DNA from: Akebia trifoliata
Lineage: Eukaryota > Streptophyta > Magnoliopsida > Ranunculales > Lardizabalaceae
NCBI GenBank assembly: GCA_017979445.1
Contig: CM030717.1
Span: 15,717,788-15,781,787 of the forward strand
Length of the DNA stretch: 64,000 nt
Direction: 5' to 3'
The translations under genes and the position numbers were made by a program. The notes under the pieces are model-generated. The model saw nothing but the letters and a program-made list of their open reading frames with translations. It was not told the DNA's origin and searched no databases. Shown piece by piece: positions 20,736 to 34,605 of the stretch (within the stretch, counting starts at the first letter, position 1; each line of letters begins with the position of its first letter).

Positions 20736-23296
20736 CTCATGAGAACCAAGAGAATAATAGTGTCACAAAACAAGAAAATGCATCATTTGAGAAAAAAAAT
20801 TATTATAAACATACACCAGTCAAAACTTTAATAAAACCCAATTCTCTTCTTTAAATTGGAAAGCTAAATTGGAAGCAAAACTGATTTTGAAACCAAACAA
20901 GGACTACTTTACAATCAAACTATTTCAACAATGGAATCTGAATACCCAAAAAATATCAAATGCACAAATGTTCAACTAAGAACCTGCTAGAGCTTAATTA
21001 ATATTTCTAAACTAGTAAAATATCAAACTTTTATATAAGTTTATGAAAATTCAAGTATGGTGGGATTTCCAGGGCCAATATATTGGTCGACTCCTAGTAC
21101 TAAACTCAGAGCCTATTTCTTTGTTGTTTCAGTTGAGACCTAGGGAGGCATAAAGGGGAAAACACAAACGAACAATAGCCAACTACATATGCTTATGGTC
21201 ATCAACAAAGAATCATGAAAATAAATAAATAAAAGCTAATTCCAAATCCTAACAGAAAATTATCTCTTGGGATAATAATCTCAAAATTTGACAGGGACAT
21301 ATCTCTATCAACAGGCAGCAACATAACCTTGAAATGAAAAGATGAATGTAAAGAAACCAACTGCTTACCCTATAGTGTCAACGCCTAGTTCTAGGCTTGC
21401 AGCGGAATTCGGCTAATAGTGCTATATGATCAGAGGACTACTCTGGGGACAGGAGTGATGTATCTTTCCTTAAGCTCTCCTCATCTAAGAGTTCCAATAA
21501 GGATTCCACTGTTAAAGAGTCCGCTGAAACCAAAAGCTGATCCATTAGAATGCTCTCTTACAAAAATATGAAGAATAGCTACAAGCCAAGCTTACCTGTG
21601 TAAAATATGTAATCAACGGTACCAATAAAATCTCTAGTGCAATTTGTAAATAAAGGTTCATTTGTTGTCGAATCCATTCTCCTTCGTTGTTGCTCTAAAC
21701 CAAGACCAACACCCATTCTAAAAGATGAATAAGCACTGACCTATAAAACAAATGAAGTCTTAAAATCAGCAAAAGTTCTCAAATTTTCACACCAAGCAAA
21801 TATTGGAAAGTATGTTTACCAATGGAAGCTAATGTGTTAACTTGCTAGCAGGCCGCAAAATTCCTAGGGGGTCCATTGCTAAATCTGGATGCATTGGATT
21901 GATCTTACCCATTGCAAGAAGTGCATGAGGAGCACTGCAATCAAGTAAAAAATTCTCCTTAGGTAAGAAGGGAAAAAAAAAAAGGAACTGCTAGTGGCAG
22001 CCCAACTTTTACTAATTACTCCCCAATTTCTTAAATTATTATCACCTCCCAATTAAATATTAAAACACATTATTCAAACATTGCAAAGGTTTGGCTCAAG
22101 TTATTATCTCAAGATTATAACACATTCAAACAATTTCATTAGTTGTTTATAATTAGGATTAAGCCCATATAAAATCCAATACTCAAATATAGAAATCTAA
22201 CAAAACAAATGAGAGAGCTTCTAATGGCACCCCAACTTTTACTTGTCCTAACCATTCATTTATTTTTTATATTTTTAATTGGGGTGTAATAAGTAAAAAA
22301 AATTATTAGATGAATTCTGTATTCCATGTGAACTGGATATCAGCTTGTAACAATGATAAAGCCATTTGGTCATGTTGGTATGCATCCTGATACATCCTGA
22401 AATGTATGGAGGCTATTTGAAAGCCTTGCCTCTTATTACATACTAGTGTAAGCTCAAATATTGTATACAATTTTCTTTTTTTCTTCTAGTATGGTTTACA
22501 ACTCAATGCATAGATGAACAAACAAGAAAAAGAATTCATTGGATAAACAAGGTGCCATAAACAACATTAATTAGCTGGAAATAGCTACCACTAGTTAACT
22601 TCATTTCTTCACTATTAAGATTCTCATTTTATTTACTTAAGAAACAAGTAAATATGAGAAAAAGGACCAAAAGCATAATGAGGAAAAAAAAACATGTGGG
22701 AAAATATACTGCATTAATGCATTCGCAGTATTGTTGTTGATTGTAATGGAAACCAGTGATTAAAGAGCTGGAATTTTACCTATGGACCACATCTTAATCA
22801 TTGAGTCCCTTAAGTTTGTGGAGAGCACTAGGACATGCAAATGATGATAACATGACTTCCACTAAATGGTAAATGCTAACGTCCAGCTTCTGCCAAGACT
22901 TTCCAAACTGACAACATCCCATTGCCAATCTGCCAATCTGCCACACTATATTTCAATTTCAAACCTTTCATGGATAATTTTTACACATGCATGATATTTT
23001 CCTGCAACCAAATATATATCAATCACAAAGGATGAGGAGATGTGCATTAGTTATTGATTCCAACTAGTCTTACTAAGTTAGTAAGGATTTCACCCTTTAA
23101 AAAGAGTCCTTGGCTCACCTTGTGGCACCCATGAACATGATCCCATGCATCTCCCAGTTAACTGATTGTCATTAAGCCATCTACCAATTAAAGAACAAAT
23201 TAACAATTAGTAACAAGAAGGAAAAGATTTAAGCCCAACCACTAAATAATTAAACAAGTCTAAGTTGATTTGGCTTATAACCATGTTTGGACTTGA

Positions 23297-23609
23297 ATGA
23301 TTACCCAATAAAGAATCGGAAGATGCCTCTAGTATTCCATGCCCAAAGCTGCTTTCTCTAAATGCACTCCACTCTGGCTATTTGTCCCAACAAAATTTGC
23401 CTTTTGCAGGGCCTGATGAAAAATTCACATGGCATAGCACTCCAAATTCCGGTACGTTGTCTCCAATGGAAGGGCACTTTCCCAGGTCATCCCCGTACTC
23501 AACATCAACTTTTTCTATGTTCCCACCATCTCCAACTGTTACATAAACAAGACCGCATGGATCCAATGTATAGTTGTACAGACTATTCATTTGCTCATAA
23601 GCGTGCACC
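23297..23609 (-). pseudogene. Purple acid phosphatase exon fragment captured by CACTA-2
   Basis: An exon with an AG acceptor (GACAG, just above 23609) reads VHAYEQMNSLYNYTLDPCGL, VYVTVGDGGNIEKVDVEYGD, then PEFGVLCHVNFSSGPAKGKF, CWDK, an in-frame TAG, PEWSAFRESSFGHGILE. This is the C-terminal part of the plant high-molecular-weight purple acid phosphatase catalytic domain. The HVHAYE motif holds the last metal-ligand histidine, and the exon starts exactly in it. The stop codon and lack of the other four metal-binding motifs make it a relic. The intron border shows genomic capture. Confidence 0.85.
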
Positions 23610-23657
23610 TGTCAAGCATGTAAGGGATTAAACCCTGTTTAGCATACTTGGTAATTT

Positions 23658-23659
<2 letters not shown>

Positions 23660-23712
<53 letters not shown>
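23660..23712. repeat. (TA)n microsatellite inside CACTA-2
   Basis: About 26 TA units with no dual-hairpin element attached, so it is an unoccupied tract of the kind these elements occupy elsewhere. Confidence 0.95.
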
Positions 23713-23714
<2 letters not shown>

Positions 23715-26700
23715 TTTACTTTTATAATTAAATAAATTTTAGAAGATGATCTAGAATCGTCACTAAAGTTAGACTCGTGAAAATAATCATGAAAATTTCA
23801 ACACATTAACATGCATAATTGTATTGTGGGATGGGTCAAGTCAGCTAAGTCCACATGGGACCAAAGGTATAAACCTCAAGGCTGAAATTGCAATTCTACA
23901 TAAGCTATACATCTACTCTTAATTGATTTCAGGGTAGGGCTAACTTATATTACAAATCATAAATTGGACAAAATAAAAATAGACTTGATATATAATTTGA
24001 AAGATAGTAGGCTCGTTCGATTTTACATCGAGCACGTGTTCTTACATACTTGTGGGAACTAAAGACAAGGTAAAAGCTGATTAAGATAAAAGATCAAACC
24101 TCAAATCAATTGCAAAGATTGAAACTTCCTAAGGCAGAAATCATTGAAGCGAGAAGTAATCCGAAAATGATGGAAGAATGCTGAAATACAAGAAGTCAAA
24201 GCAAACAAGAAAAAAATAATAAGAAAACAATCACATTTACACACGACAAATTTATGTGAACTAACGGTTACATTCACAAGCAAAAATGATCAAGATCTTA
24301 CAGAATATTACCTGAAACAATGGCTTATATAGGGGTCTCAAACCATAGTCCCAAAGTAACAAGGAAAACCTGACATGGAAGTTTACTTGAAGGAAAGAGT
24401 GAAAATTTCTTAATGGGAAAGTAGCCCTCAAGAAGTCTCCAATTGCAGCTACCCATGAATTTTTGAGCCCCATATTGAATTGAAGACATCCAATTCACAT
24501 TTACTGTTATTACACAACTAGAAGCTGCAATACCATTAGGGAGTTAGGGGCCAGTAATTAGTGAACCACCTTGCTCGATGATTTTTAGGAATTGGATATG
24601 CTCAACTCTGACAATTAGAAACCCCCTACTTATGAAAAATTCTTCAATCCAATGGCTAGAATTCACCAAGAAGGCTGAATTTTGTTGTGACATATGTGTG
24701 GGTCCATCAAGCGGCTAGGTGGGACAAATATTCATGGGGTCGATAGGCGTGAAGATGATTGTGGAGCTAGCACCTGCTGTTTGGTTGATGGGTCCACTTT
24801 CATCTCAAATTCACTCTTTCATAGAGACTAGAGGGAGGGAGAGAGTGAGTGAGGATATAAGGAAGGATAAAGCAAAGAGAATGTTCCGAAACTCTGGTAT
24901 TGCCCAAAGAGGATAAGATAGGAAGATGGACCACTGCATGTAGAGCCAGCACTACATCTGTGCATGAATAAATATCATCAATTAAGGGAGGGAGGGATTT
25001 AATTAGGTGCATGGATGGATGAGGGGTGGCATTTCCACTCCACGAAAACTACATCATGTTTGATCTCCAGCAGGGTATGTGCTGTTGAGTCGTTGTCTGG
25101 TTCCCACCATCAACATCCCATCTACCAACACCACCATGACATTGCACAAGATTGCAACCATGTAAACACGAAATTGTACATTACATTTTAATCACCAATA
25201 CTCAGAATAATGGCAAACAATAGCCACAATTATTGAAAACAAACGTATGTAGCCATCTTGGATTATTATTAAAAACAACAGAGCTTCTATTGCCAATATT
25301 TTCTTAGAACTTCCCAACTTGTATGACACCAATAAGGAATTAAAACACATCTTGGGATGCTCTTAAACACATTTAACTTTCCAATTATGCTCTTAAATAA
25401 TATCACTGAATTCATTCATACAAAGCTCAATGACCTAACGAGTGTTAAGCACATCCATCCCTTAGTGGATGCAGACAACAAAAGAAAGACTGATTGGAGA
25501 TTCTTTACATTGAATTTGAGTAATTTCTCTATCATGGGATGGGAGCACCTTCATGAAGCCAATAAACTAAAAAAAAAAAAAAAAAAGCTCAAATCCAGCT
25601 AATAGAGATCATCACTAAGGGAAGGGGACCAAACATTCTTGCACTTTGGGTATTGAAGGAAGATTCAAATGGTTTAGAAGTATTGAATGTTCAATTGTAT
25701 AACAATCTCAACCACTTACAGATGAACAAGTTTGTCAGTATGGCTTATAAGTGTCTATTAGCAAAGGATAATATCCCAGTCAATCAGAAATTCAATGTTC
25801 AAACAACAACCAGAAATTCAAAATTCAAGTGGAAGAGAAAAGAAAACAGAGGATTCAGAATCCAAACAGGGATATCAAACTCAACGTGTGTAAATTAAAT
25901 ATCTTTGTTCCACCCAAAACACATTTCCAAGCCTACCATCAAAATCTATTAAAGCAAACATCTAAGATGATCAAAACACCCTAATTTTGTCTAACCAAAG
26001 CATAGAACAGCCTACGACACAATGAGAGGGAAATAAAATCAGATTTGTCTCCAACCATATAAATCAACAAAAATTCAAACAAAAAAGAAACCCTAGAATG
26101 AGAAAATTAAAAAATGAAGAGAGAAGGCAAATGTAAATGATTGAAACGTTACAAAACCATAAACATTCAAAAACAAAAACCCTAGGATGAGGAAAAAAAA
26201 AACAGATTTGAAGAAAACCTAATAGAGACGGATTGTGAGAGCACAAGAACAATAGCTATAAATAGAAGAAGAGAAATGTAGAAATAGATGAGATAAAAGA
26301 AAGCCTTCAAACAAGAATACCAGAAAATTAAGATCGTTTGAGAAAATCAGAGCTCCAAAAATCCTACGGATCCAAACACCATTGTGAACTCCATCCATCG
26401 ATCTTCCTCATATAGAACCAGCTTTCTAATTGGAGAATTGAAGTAGAGGTTGATAGAATATGCAGCAATTAGGGATTTCTGGACCTGAAGATTTCACGAT
26501 TTTCACTGATTAACGGCTTCTTCTGATCTCCTTCCGCATCTTACTTGAATCAGCCCTAATGATTCAGCACAGCATAGAGAAGAGGAGGTCGATGATGATT
26601 TGTTGACGAAGAAGAAGGGAGAAATGTGATTAGGGTTTTGTGGAGATCGAAGACGAAGAAAGTATATACATATTCTCTCGATAGGTGTATAATGTAAACG

Positions 26701-26810
26701 TACATTTAAAACTGTTTTTGGTAGTTGAAACGGCTTAGTACCGTTTTTATTTAGAAGCGGCTTACTACCGTTTTAAACAGTCGTTCCAATTTCTCACATT
26801 TTTTGTAGTT

Positions 26811-27390
26811 TAGGACCAAATAATTAATAGAATATAATACTTGTAAATTAGATCAGCAAAAAAACAATATCTATATCAAAATCAAGTCGTCTCCAAGGAC
26901 ACACATGTCCTTGGATGCATCCGTATGGTGCACTTATTGTGTTTTTTATCGCAAAAAATTAATTACACTAATTGAGATACAAGTAATAATCATGAATGTC
27001 ATTCCCCCGGTGTGACAGAGGAGACTCAATTTCATTAAAACATCCCATCTTGTTAAACAACATTATGCATTATAAATTAAAAATATATATCTAAAAATAT
27101 GAGTATTCATAAAGAAACGTGATTAAGAGCCACTTACAAAAGTTTATAAAGTAGCTTAATTATCAAGGATGAGCCATGTACAAGTTGGTTTGTGGATGGA
27201 GCAGCATGTGTTGTGTGTGATAACAACCATGGGATTAAGTCTGAATTTCTGGAGGAAGAAGACTACATGATCTACAACCCTACACCTATAACGTTTCCCG
27301 ATGGTGATGCAGGGCCCATTCCACATGTTTCTACTCAGTTCACACCTGATATCAATGCTACTGTTTCTAATTCAAAAGAAACATGAGTAT
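26811..27390 (+). repeat. Block S continuation, to the right of CACTA-2
   Basis: Matches 53971-54590 (GACCAAATAATTAATAGAAT onward) with a few indels. Similarity stops at about 27380/54588. It contains the broken copy of the secreted-peptide gene. Confidence 0.8.
27196..27386 (+). pseudogene. Deleted copy of the small secreted-peptide gene
   Basis: Starts ATG like the intact gene at 54315 and keeps the first ten codons or so (MEQHVLCVITT), then loses about 97 bp that encode the end of the signal peptide and the next 20 residues. After the deletion the original frame is shifted and stops at once (TGA near 27268). The lost frame remains readable as GIKSEFLEEEDYMIYNPTPI and GPIPHVSTQF up to TGA at 27384-27386. 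Confidence 0.65.
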
Positions 27391-27839
27391 AGCTGTGTAC
27401 TCTACTGGTGTTCTTGCACATGTAATTAGATCCAAAATTTGGTTTCTATAATGCAATAGTTAACATAGTATGTTGTACTACCATCTCTTTCTTTGTTCCT
27501 CTCTACGGTTTAATTTTTAAAACCATGTGCAACACATATACAGAAGAAAGTAGGCCATCTTAGGTTCTACATAACATGGATCCTACCCACTATTGCAAAC
27601 CCTAACAAATCAAAAAGATTATGAACCATATAAATATGCTGCAAGGAGTTTTTAAGATATACAAATAATCAAAGCATATTGCAGCCAAACCAAGATCATC
27701 TGGTGTGATGGAAATTCACACCATGCCAAAATGTATAAGCTTCGAGTCAAACATCTTAAGGTTCTTATAGTAAAACTTGAAAACAAAATTCATGGTTTAA
27801 TGATATCTCTAGATACTAAAATTTATTACCTGATTCCTC

Positions 27840-27871
<32 letters not shown>

Positions 27872-28124
27872 TAACCAACAATTATATCAAAAGTAGTGAA
27901 CTCAACAGTAAATAGTGGTAAGTTTGACAGTAAAAATTGTGAACTCGATACTAAATAAAAAAGTGTCGAGTTCGACAGTAATAAAAAGTGGTGAACTCGA
28001 CTGTACATAAAAAAGCGGGGAGATCGCCAATAACAAGGGACCACTAAGAAAGAAAAAGTTTACTATATGTCCTATCAAGTTATTGCACAAAATGAAGGGA
28101 CTATTTAGAAAGAAACCCTTCCAC

Positions 28125-28250
28125 CACTACGTCATATTGCGGTTTTTGCGATGTCACAATTACGTTAAAAACGACTGCTAAAAACTGTCATTAATTGTGA
28201 CAGTTTTTTACTGTCGTTTCAACCAAATGACCATAATAAGTAAAAGTTTG
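28125..28250 (+). mobile_element. CACTA-like left end (partner end not found)
   Basis: CACTACGTCATATTGCGG followed by inverted GACTG/CAGTC and AAAACTGTCA repeats, and then a CT-rich leader, the same order as at the right end of CACTA-1. A related start, CACAACGTCATATTGCG, is at 36881. No matching GTAGTG end was found, so the element's extent is unknown. Confidence 0.4.
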
Positions 28251-30483
28251 GGTGTCAATAGCCACTCTAAAAGAAATTACTCAGACAGAAGCTCGATCTC
28301 CGTCCCCTATCTCTCTTCTCTCTTCTCTCATTCACTAACGAGAATAAGCTTCTAACATCGAGTTATTGAACTCAGACAGAAGCTCAATCTCCACCCTCTG
28401 TCTCTATCTCTCCTCACTCTCACTCAACCCTCTCTATCTTCTTGCTCTCTTTCGAATCTGTCGCTCTCTCTTTCATCTATCTCTCTCTAAGTTTTAAGAA
28501 GAACATCAACTTTCTAAGTTTCGATCTAGAAGATCAACTCTCTTTCTTAGAATCGATCAGTCTTTTTTATTTTGGAAAGTAAATTGATCGGAATTTTTTT
28601 TAGAAAGAAATCGATCGGAGTTTGATCAAAAAATCTTCACTCGATCTCTCACTCACAGAATCTGTGATTTTAAAGATGCAATCAGATTTCGATTTGTAAG
28701 TTTTAGGGTAGAATCGATCGACGTTTGATCAAAAGTTTTAGGGCTTTGTTTGATCTCCCTCCCTTTCCTTGGTTTGTGATCGAATCTTTAGATATGTTAA
28801 AGTTTTTTATTGAATATCAGATTTTCCTTAATTAATTTAGGGTTTCAAATCTTAATTTAGGATTTTTCTTTTGCTAGGTTTGTTATATAATCTTAAGGTA
28901 TGTTAAGGCTTTTAATCGAAACTCAGATTGTTCTCAATTATTTTAGGGTTTCAGATTCTAATTTTAATGTTATTTGTCAAAATGCTATATATTCTCAGAT
29001 GTTAGTTGTTTAATTGATATAATTATAAAATCTTCATCAAATCCTGATTCATCTCATGTTGATTGTGCTGAGATACAAAAGATGAGTTGAAGTAGTTTGG
29101 TTCAAACAGAGAGGTTGAATTAGGTTGGATGAGTTAAAGTGATTTCTTGAAGATCACATAAAGTTAGAGATAATGCATGTAGAAACTTGAAGTTTTCTTT
29201 AAGGACCTATATGAATGTGTTCCGTGTATAACTCTGTTGAAGTACACCAATCTATATTTTTATAGTTTCAAATATTATATCGATAAGAGTAAAATATAAA
29301 GAGATTTTGATTAGTTAGTTGAAGTACCCTGATTATATCGAATTAAAAAAGTACCTAATGACTACTGCAACAAGAACATAATTAGCACACCTTCAGTAAA
29401 TTAGATCTTAGTTTCCAAACAAGTTCTGTTTTGTTTCATGCTATATTTGAATAATTTTTATGCATATTGACTAATCTCTCATGGCACAGACAAAAAATAA
29501 TCATAGTAGATTTTTAGCTCCTATAGAGAAACTTAATAATGCAAAAAATTGAGTTAGAGCTTGTAAAAGTGTATATCTCCTTGTGAATTATTATTTATGA
29601 TCATAACTTTGTCATTCCTTGAATTGTTTTTAGTTTTTCTAGCAAATGTAAGAGCTTGTAGAGCAGCAGGTTGAACTCTTAGTCACCCCTATCGAAATAA
29701 CAGAACTTTGGGCACAATTTTATGATGCAAAGAGTAACCAGTAATATTTAAATAAAGTCATGTCTTATGTTAATTCAAGTGTCTTCAGATCTATTCTCAG
29801 AATCTCAATCTACATCCATTTTGTTCTTTCTATTTCTCCTTTAAAACCTTTAATCCATGGTTTAAGGGATTGGAACCCTTGAGTACAAATTGTCAATCAA
29901 CTATTAAAACCTTCAGCCCATGTTTATGGTGTCCGGAACCCAAAAATACCAAGCACTCAAGTGACCCAAGATTGGCTTGCTCTTAATACTAACTAGGCCT
30001 TTGCTCGGGCTTGGAGTTATACCATGTTAATACTGAGAGTGTCCCACCCACACTTAGAAATAAATAGTTAGTCCATGATTTTGGAGTTATACCATGTTTC
30101 AATGTCTCATCTAAAAGATCAACCCATAGAACTCCTCCTCCAACATCTACATAGAAACGATCACTTTGACCGTTGATCGAATGGGTTTTATAGATTTTAA
30201 TAAACAATTTATTAAGTACAAGGGAAGTATGCATAAGAGAAGCAATGAACTGATATCAATTGTCTGACCATATCAAAAATATAAAATTCAAAAGAAAAAA
30301 AGTGTGGACATCCTAGACTTGGATGTTAAGTCTTGAAATGGTTATAATACTGAAAGCAAACTAGAAGTTGGTCACCCTGAAACAGTGGACGAGAAAGTTG
30401 GTTTATGACCTTATTTGGACAAGTTTTATTGGTGCTTTTAAGTACTACAGAGTGGATTGGAGGCATCTCCTAGATACGAATAG

Positions 30484-30561
30484 AGAGCTCTTCTCTGCAA
30501 GGTAGACTTGGAGATTGATTGCTTGTGGGTCAGGGTCACAGAAAACAAGTATGGTGGCAGA
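30484..30561 (+). pseudogene. LINE reverse-transcriptase 3' scrap
   Basis: One open frame reads RALLCKVDLEIDCLWVRVTE then NKYGGR. Plant LINE reverse transcriptases carry a similar ALL-KW-WRF...LW--VI--KYG segment in the zf-RVT region near the C-terminus. Only this short piece is readable. Confidence 0.4.
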
Positions 30562-33044
30562 AAATTTAGATGAGCCTTCAATTTTGTAATTTTTTCTTAT
30601 TGTAAATTTAGATGGAGATTTTGTAGCCTTTAATTCTGGTCGACAATGAAGATGAAGAACACTCCCAATTTTGACATATTTAATGTGTTTAATATTTATT
30701 GAAATTTAATTATTTGACTATATTTTAAAAGATGAAAATAACCCTAGTTTAGGTGAGGTGCAATTTCTTTGCAAATAAAATATAAATAATATTTTACACA
30801 AAAATGAAAGAATCTATTTATCGAATTAACAAATTGTAGATCAAGTCTTGTATTTTTCTAAAGTAGATTTGTTTCCTCTACTTAATTTGTGTTGTTGTGA
30901 TGCTCTTAGATATTTACTCCTAGGATTCAATAACAATGGTGCAACCAGGGGAAGGTAATATTATAATCTCTTAATTTTTTTATATTTATTATTGAAGGTA
31001 CAATGTTGTTTCATTTTGATTAAATAATTAAATTTGTTGAAATTCCCTCAAGAAGTCAAGTAAAATAAATAAATAAAAAATCTTTGGTGTAAGAATGAGT
31101 AAAGGCTTGTCTCCTTTTACAGACTTCAGGACCAAATATACACTTTCACATATTACGACACTGAGCCAATATGCGACCAAAAGAATGGAAGAAGAAAATA
31201 AAATAATTTGAATTAATTTAAGTTTGTACTATTAAGAGGTCCCCTTTGTACAAGTTTGTACAAGTTTGAAAATTGTAGATGTTTTCTACCTCAAGAGACA
31301 TGGCTCCCTTGGGAGACACTTTTTTTTATTATAGGAAAGTGCAATCGTGTATACCAAGGCGTATAGATCTACGGTTCTGAACTTGTCATGTCAGTGAGTC
31401 AATTGAGTATGCCACTTGGTGAGTCATTTTATCACAACTCTTGATTCTTATGTCTTAATTTATAATAGTGGGCATGAGGTGTTTTTGAGATACACTCTCC
31501 TTGAGATTTGCATTTTAGGTGATTAGAAGGCCTTCACTTAATCAAATGGCTGTGGTTGCTTGATCTTCATCTCTTTGAATATTTTGGAAGAGAGATAGAT
31601 GGTGTTAAGATCTTCACGTTGAAGGCATGATGGGAAGAATGTGAGACATCAATGTGGTGCCTGCTAAATGCATTCTAAAGATTAAGTCAATAAATATGGT
31701 AGAAGAAAAAAAAGAAATGAAGAATGATTTGAAGCTTAGAAGAGTGACGGTCTATTGGTTAAGGAGAAGTAGAAGTTCAAAGTTTGGGAAGTTGTGTGCA
31801 GGAAAATCGATGAGTGAATAAGAATGAGGGGTGAAATCATCATTCCATCGATGCCCATACGTTCTTCGGTGTTGACTTCTCATAGTGACTCCCATGTGAA
31901 AGTAACCCCAACAATGCTTCTCATAAACATAGTTTGGGACTTCTCGCAAAAGCTAATGAAGCAGAAGTTGTTACTAACAAACATGCTTCTCCCACTCAAA
32001 ACCAAAAAAAGGGCGCAGAAGAAAACCGTAACAAACAAGTCTTGAGTGTTCGAACCCCTTTCCCATTTCAATTTTGTGTAGTTATAAGAAGAGTAAAGTG
32101 GCCAGGTGTCACTAGCTTGGTTTAACTGTTGAGTTGAACAATAATTTGCTGTAGAATACTCTAAAATGTTTTGTGAGATGGTTGATTGCATTTATTAAAA
32201 ATCTTCTAATAGAAATGTAAGAATTTCATATTTGGTTTATTCCCAAAACCATCACCTTCAACCCGGCTAATTTGCTTTCATGCGTCTTGGAGCCTAATAT
32301 TCTATCTCTTTCTACTTAAACCTCAACAACAATATAAGATTTTTGGAGAACTAAAAACTAATGGATTTATTTACTGATTTGACTTCACTATGTGTAAACT
32401 GGAAAATTAGACATAAAAATTTGACGGGCCAAGGCCCACGAATTTTAGAAATTGAATTTTGATGGTATAGGACCGTACAAATTATTAATGTTCCCAGATT
32501 TAATGGTTTAGAGCTGTCGAATTTCTCTTATCCTTCATTAGTTTGACATTTTTGGTCTGTCAAAATTTTTTTTTTTTTTGACAATGAAAAATTCGATGCC
32601 AATTAAACCTCTTGGTCAGTCGAATTTTTTAAAATTTGATGGCCCAAATCTGTCAAATTTGGGCTTTTTTCAAATTATACTTATTCTTTGATCATTTCTT
32701 CCCATTATTTCATTTTTCTTCCCATCATGGTTATGGGACCCATCTAATGGCCAATTCTTGGTGTTGTACAAGAAGCTCATATATACACAGTCCACAAGGT
32801 GGGCTGTGGGCTAAAGCTTCCACAGTGTCGCTATGGTGACACACCCTAATCCCACGGAAGTTTCTCATTAAGCAATATGATAAGTTAAAAAGTAACCCAG
32901 TTTAGAACACACTGCAAGACGAAGTAGTTGAGAGACATTGTTACGATATTATAACTCAAATATTCTTAAATTTATTACTCCATAATAAAAAGAACATAAA
33001 ATCAAAGCGGTTTTTGGCAAAAAAAACAATTTTAAGGGCTGCCC

Positions 33045-34565
33045 TTAATGGAGGATATTTTCCACAATATATTTGGCAATGAATTTGTAGGCTACTTCAC
33101 CCGGGTGAACTGCATCCCAAAATAAGTATTCCGAGGGGTTCGAACATGTAGGAGTTGCAGAGTTACAAAGGGGTCCAACTTCCACGAATCCGGTACCACA
33201 ACATCCTTTGTTGATTTCCACAAAACCTGCCACATATGATGCACTTGATCATTCTCACTCACATTCAATTAGGGAGGTAAATTGTGTCGGCCAGGCCTGA
33301 TTCAGGTCCATCGGGCGTAAATAGTATAGGGCTGGGTCTCTAGCCAAGTTCGAAGTCCAAGCCCAACCAGTGGCCTAGTTAAAAAGCGGGTTTTGGGTCG
33401 AACCAATTTAAAAAATAAAAATAAAAATCACATAGACACCTTTGAGGGGAGGTGGTTGATTCAGCCGGTCTTGTACTTTTTTCGGCCATGTTGCTTAGGC
33501 TCCTTTGGAGCTTGACTTGGAGGGGACATAGCCTAGACCCAGTTCTAAGGAACTTGGGGCTTAACTTGAGGCAGTTGGTGTGGTCGGGCTGGACTTAAGA
33601 TTATTTGGGTCCGGACAATGAGGAGGTTGCCCAAGTCCAAAACGAAAGGAAGTACGAGGCCCACAGCCGTTTTTGACATCCCTTCCCACTTCACTGGACC
33701 ATCCAATGATTTTAAACAAAAGAATATTTTACATATTGAATCAGTTATATTTTTTAAGGTTGACAAACATAGAACAATAGATACCTTCTTTCATAAAATA
33801 AGTTGATCTCGCAAATAAAATAGTAATTTGAGCATAATATATAATTGTTTTATTAAGTAATTTCCTCTTAAAGGGGTAGAGGGTTACCGTATTTTTGTGG
33901 ATTGTTGATCATTTCCATGGGTGGATCGTAAAGGTTTACGTAGATCATTTTGCTCCCAGGAAGCGACGCTTGTAGTTGAAGGAGCAAGTTTTGAAGCTTA
34001 GAATTATACATACGAGCATCTGCATTTTCATCATCCAAACATGTTCGTTCGGCCGGATTCTTGAATTTTGCAGTAATCTGGACTGGAACGCATCCGATAG
34101 GAGCAATTCCAGGTACTCCAAATATACGGCATCCCATATCGTATAGTTCCTATAAATACATTTAACAAAAAAATAGAAAATCATAAATATGAAACAGTAT
34201 AAAAATGTTAAATTTTTTATTTTTATTTTATAGATTAAACTTATAAAACAAATGGGTTGGGATCAGTTGACTCATGACAAATGACTCATGATAAAATATG
34301 AAATCCAACTTCCAAGATTTATCTTACATGAAATATTCTTGGGATACATGTTTTACCGCAATCGTTGGATTTCTTTCTTTCTGTGTGTCATCTTGCATGA
34401 ATCAATTGATCCCAACCTATAAAAACTTATTTAAAAGGTAAAGATTTTGATCAAATGTTACATTACTTTGAAACAATGGGTTGATTGAAAAAAGTCAACT
34501 TTTATGGAACTAGAAGAAATCTTTATCGAGATACAAAATGTCTCCAAGGCTGGGATGAATCGATG

Positions 34566-34605
<40 letters not shown>

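Larger units (their letters stand above)
20197..26810. mobile_element. CACTA-2: non-autonomous CACTA transposon carrying host gene pieces
   Basis: The left end is CACTACAACAAATATGGC and the right end CACATTTTTTGTAGTT (last base T in place of G). Flanks are TAA (20194-20196) and TAG (26811-26813). The same locus without the element is present at 53971-53973 (AAACTAAGACC), which fixes the borders and the 3-bp duplication TAA. Length 6,614 bp. AACGGTT/CCGTTTT repeats lie near both ends. No transposase ORF seen. Contents include a purple acid phosphatase fragment (23297-23609), a possible CBS-domain fragment (20680-20735), an unnamed exon-like stretch on the minus strand at 21835-21935 (ALLAMGKINPMHPDLAMDPL), another at 24473-24313 (MGLKNSWVAAIGDFLRATFP, followed by a GT donor), and a 53-bp TA tract at 23660. 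A second copy begins at 62367. Confidence 0.85.
27391..33044. other. Gene-poor stretch with scattered transposon debris
   Basis: No intact gene recognised. Contains a poly-A run (27841-27867), short GTGAACTCGA-type imperfect repeats at 27893-28030, a CACTA-like left end at 28125, a GA/CT-rich leader-like segment with two related GGTATGTTAA/TTAGGGTTTC repeats (28260-28960), a LINE scrap at 30484, and a TGTCAAATTT-type repeat-rich segment at 32420-32670. ORFs here are under 105 codons and have no family features. Confidence 0.6.

Noticed and set aside
31752..32191. Overlapping ORFs on both strands, up to 103 codons
   Set aside because: No family features on either strand, mutually overlapping frames, and no splice or promoter context that would favour one.
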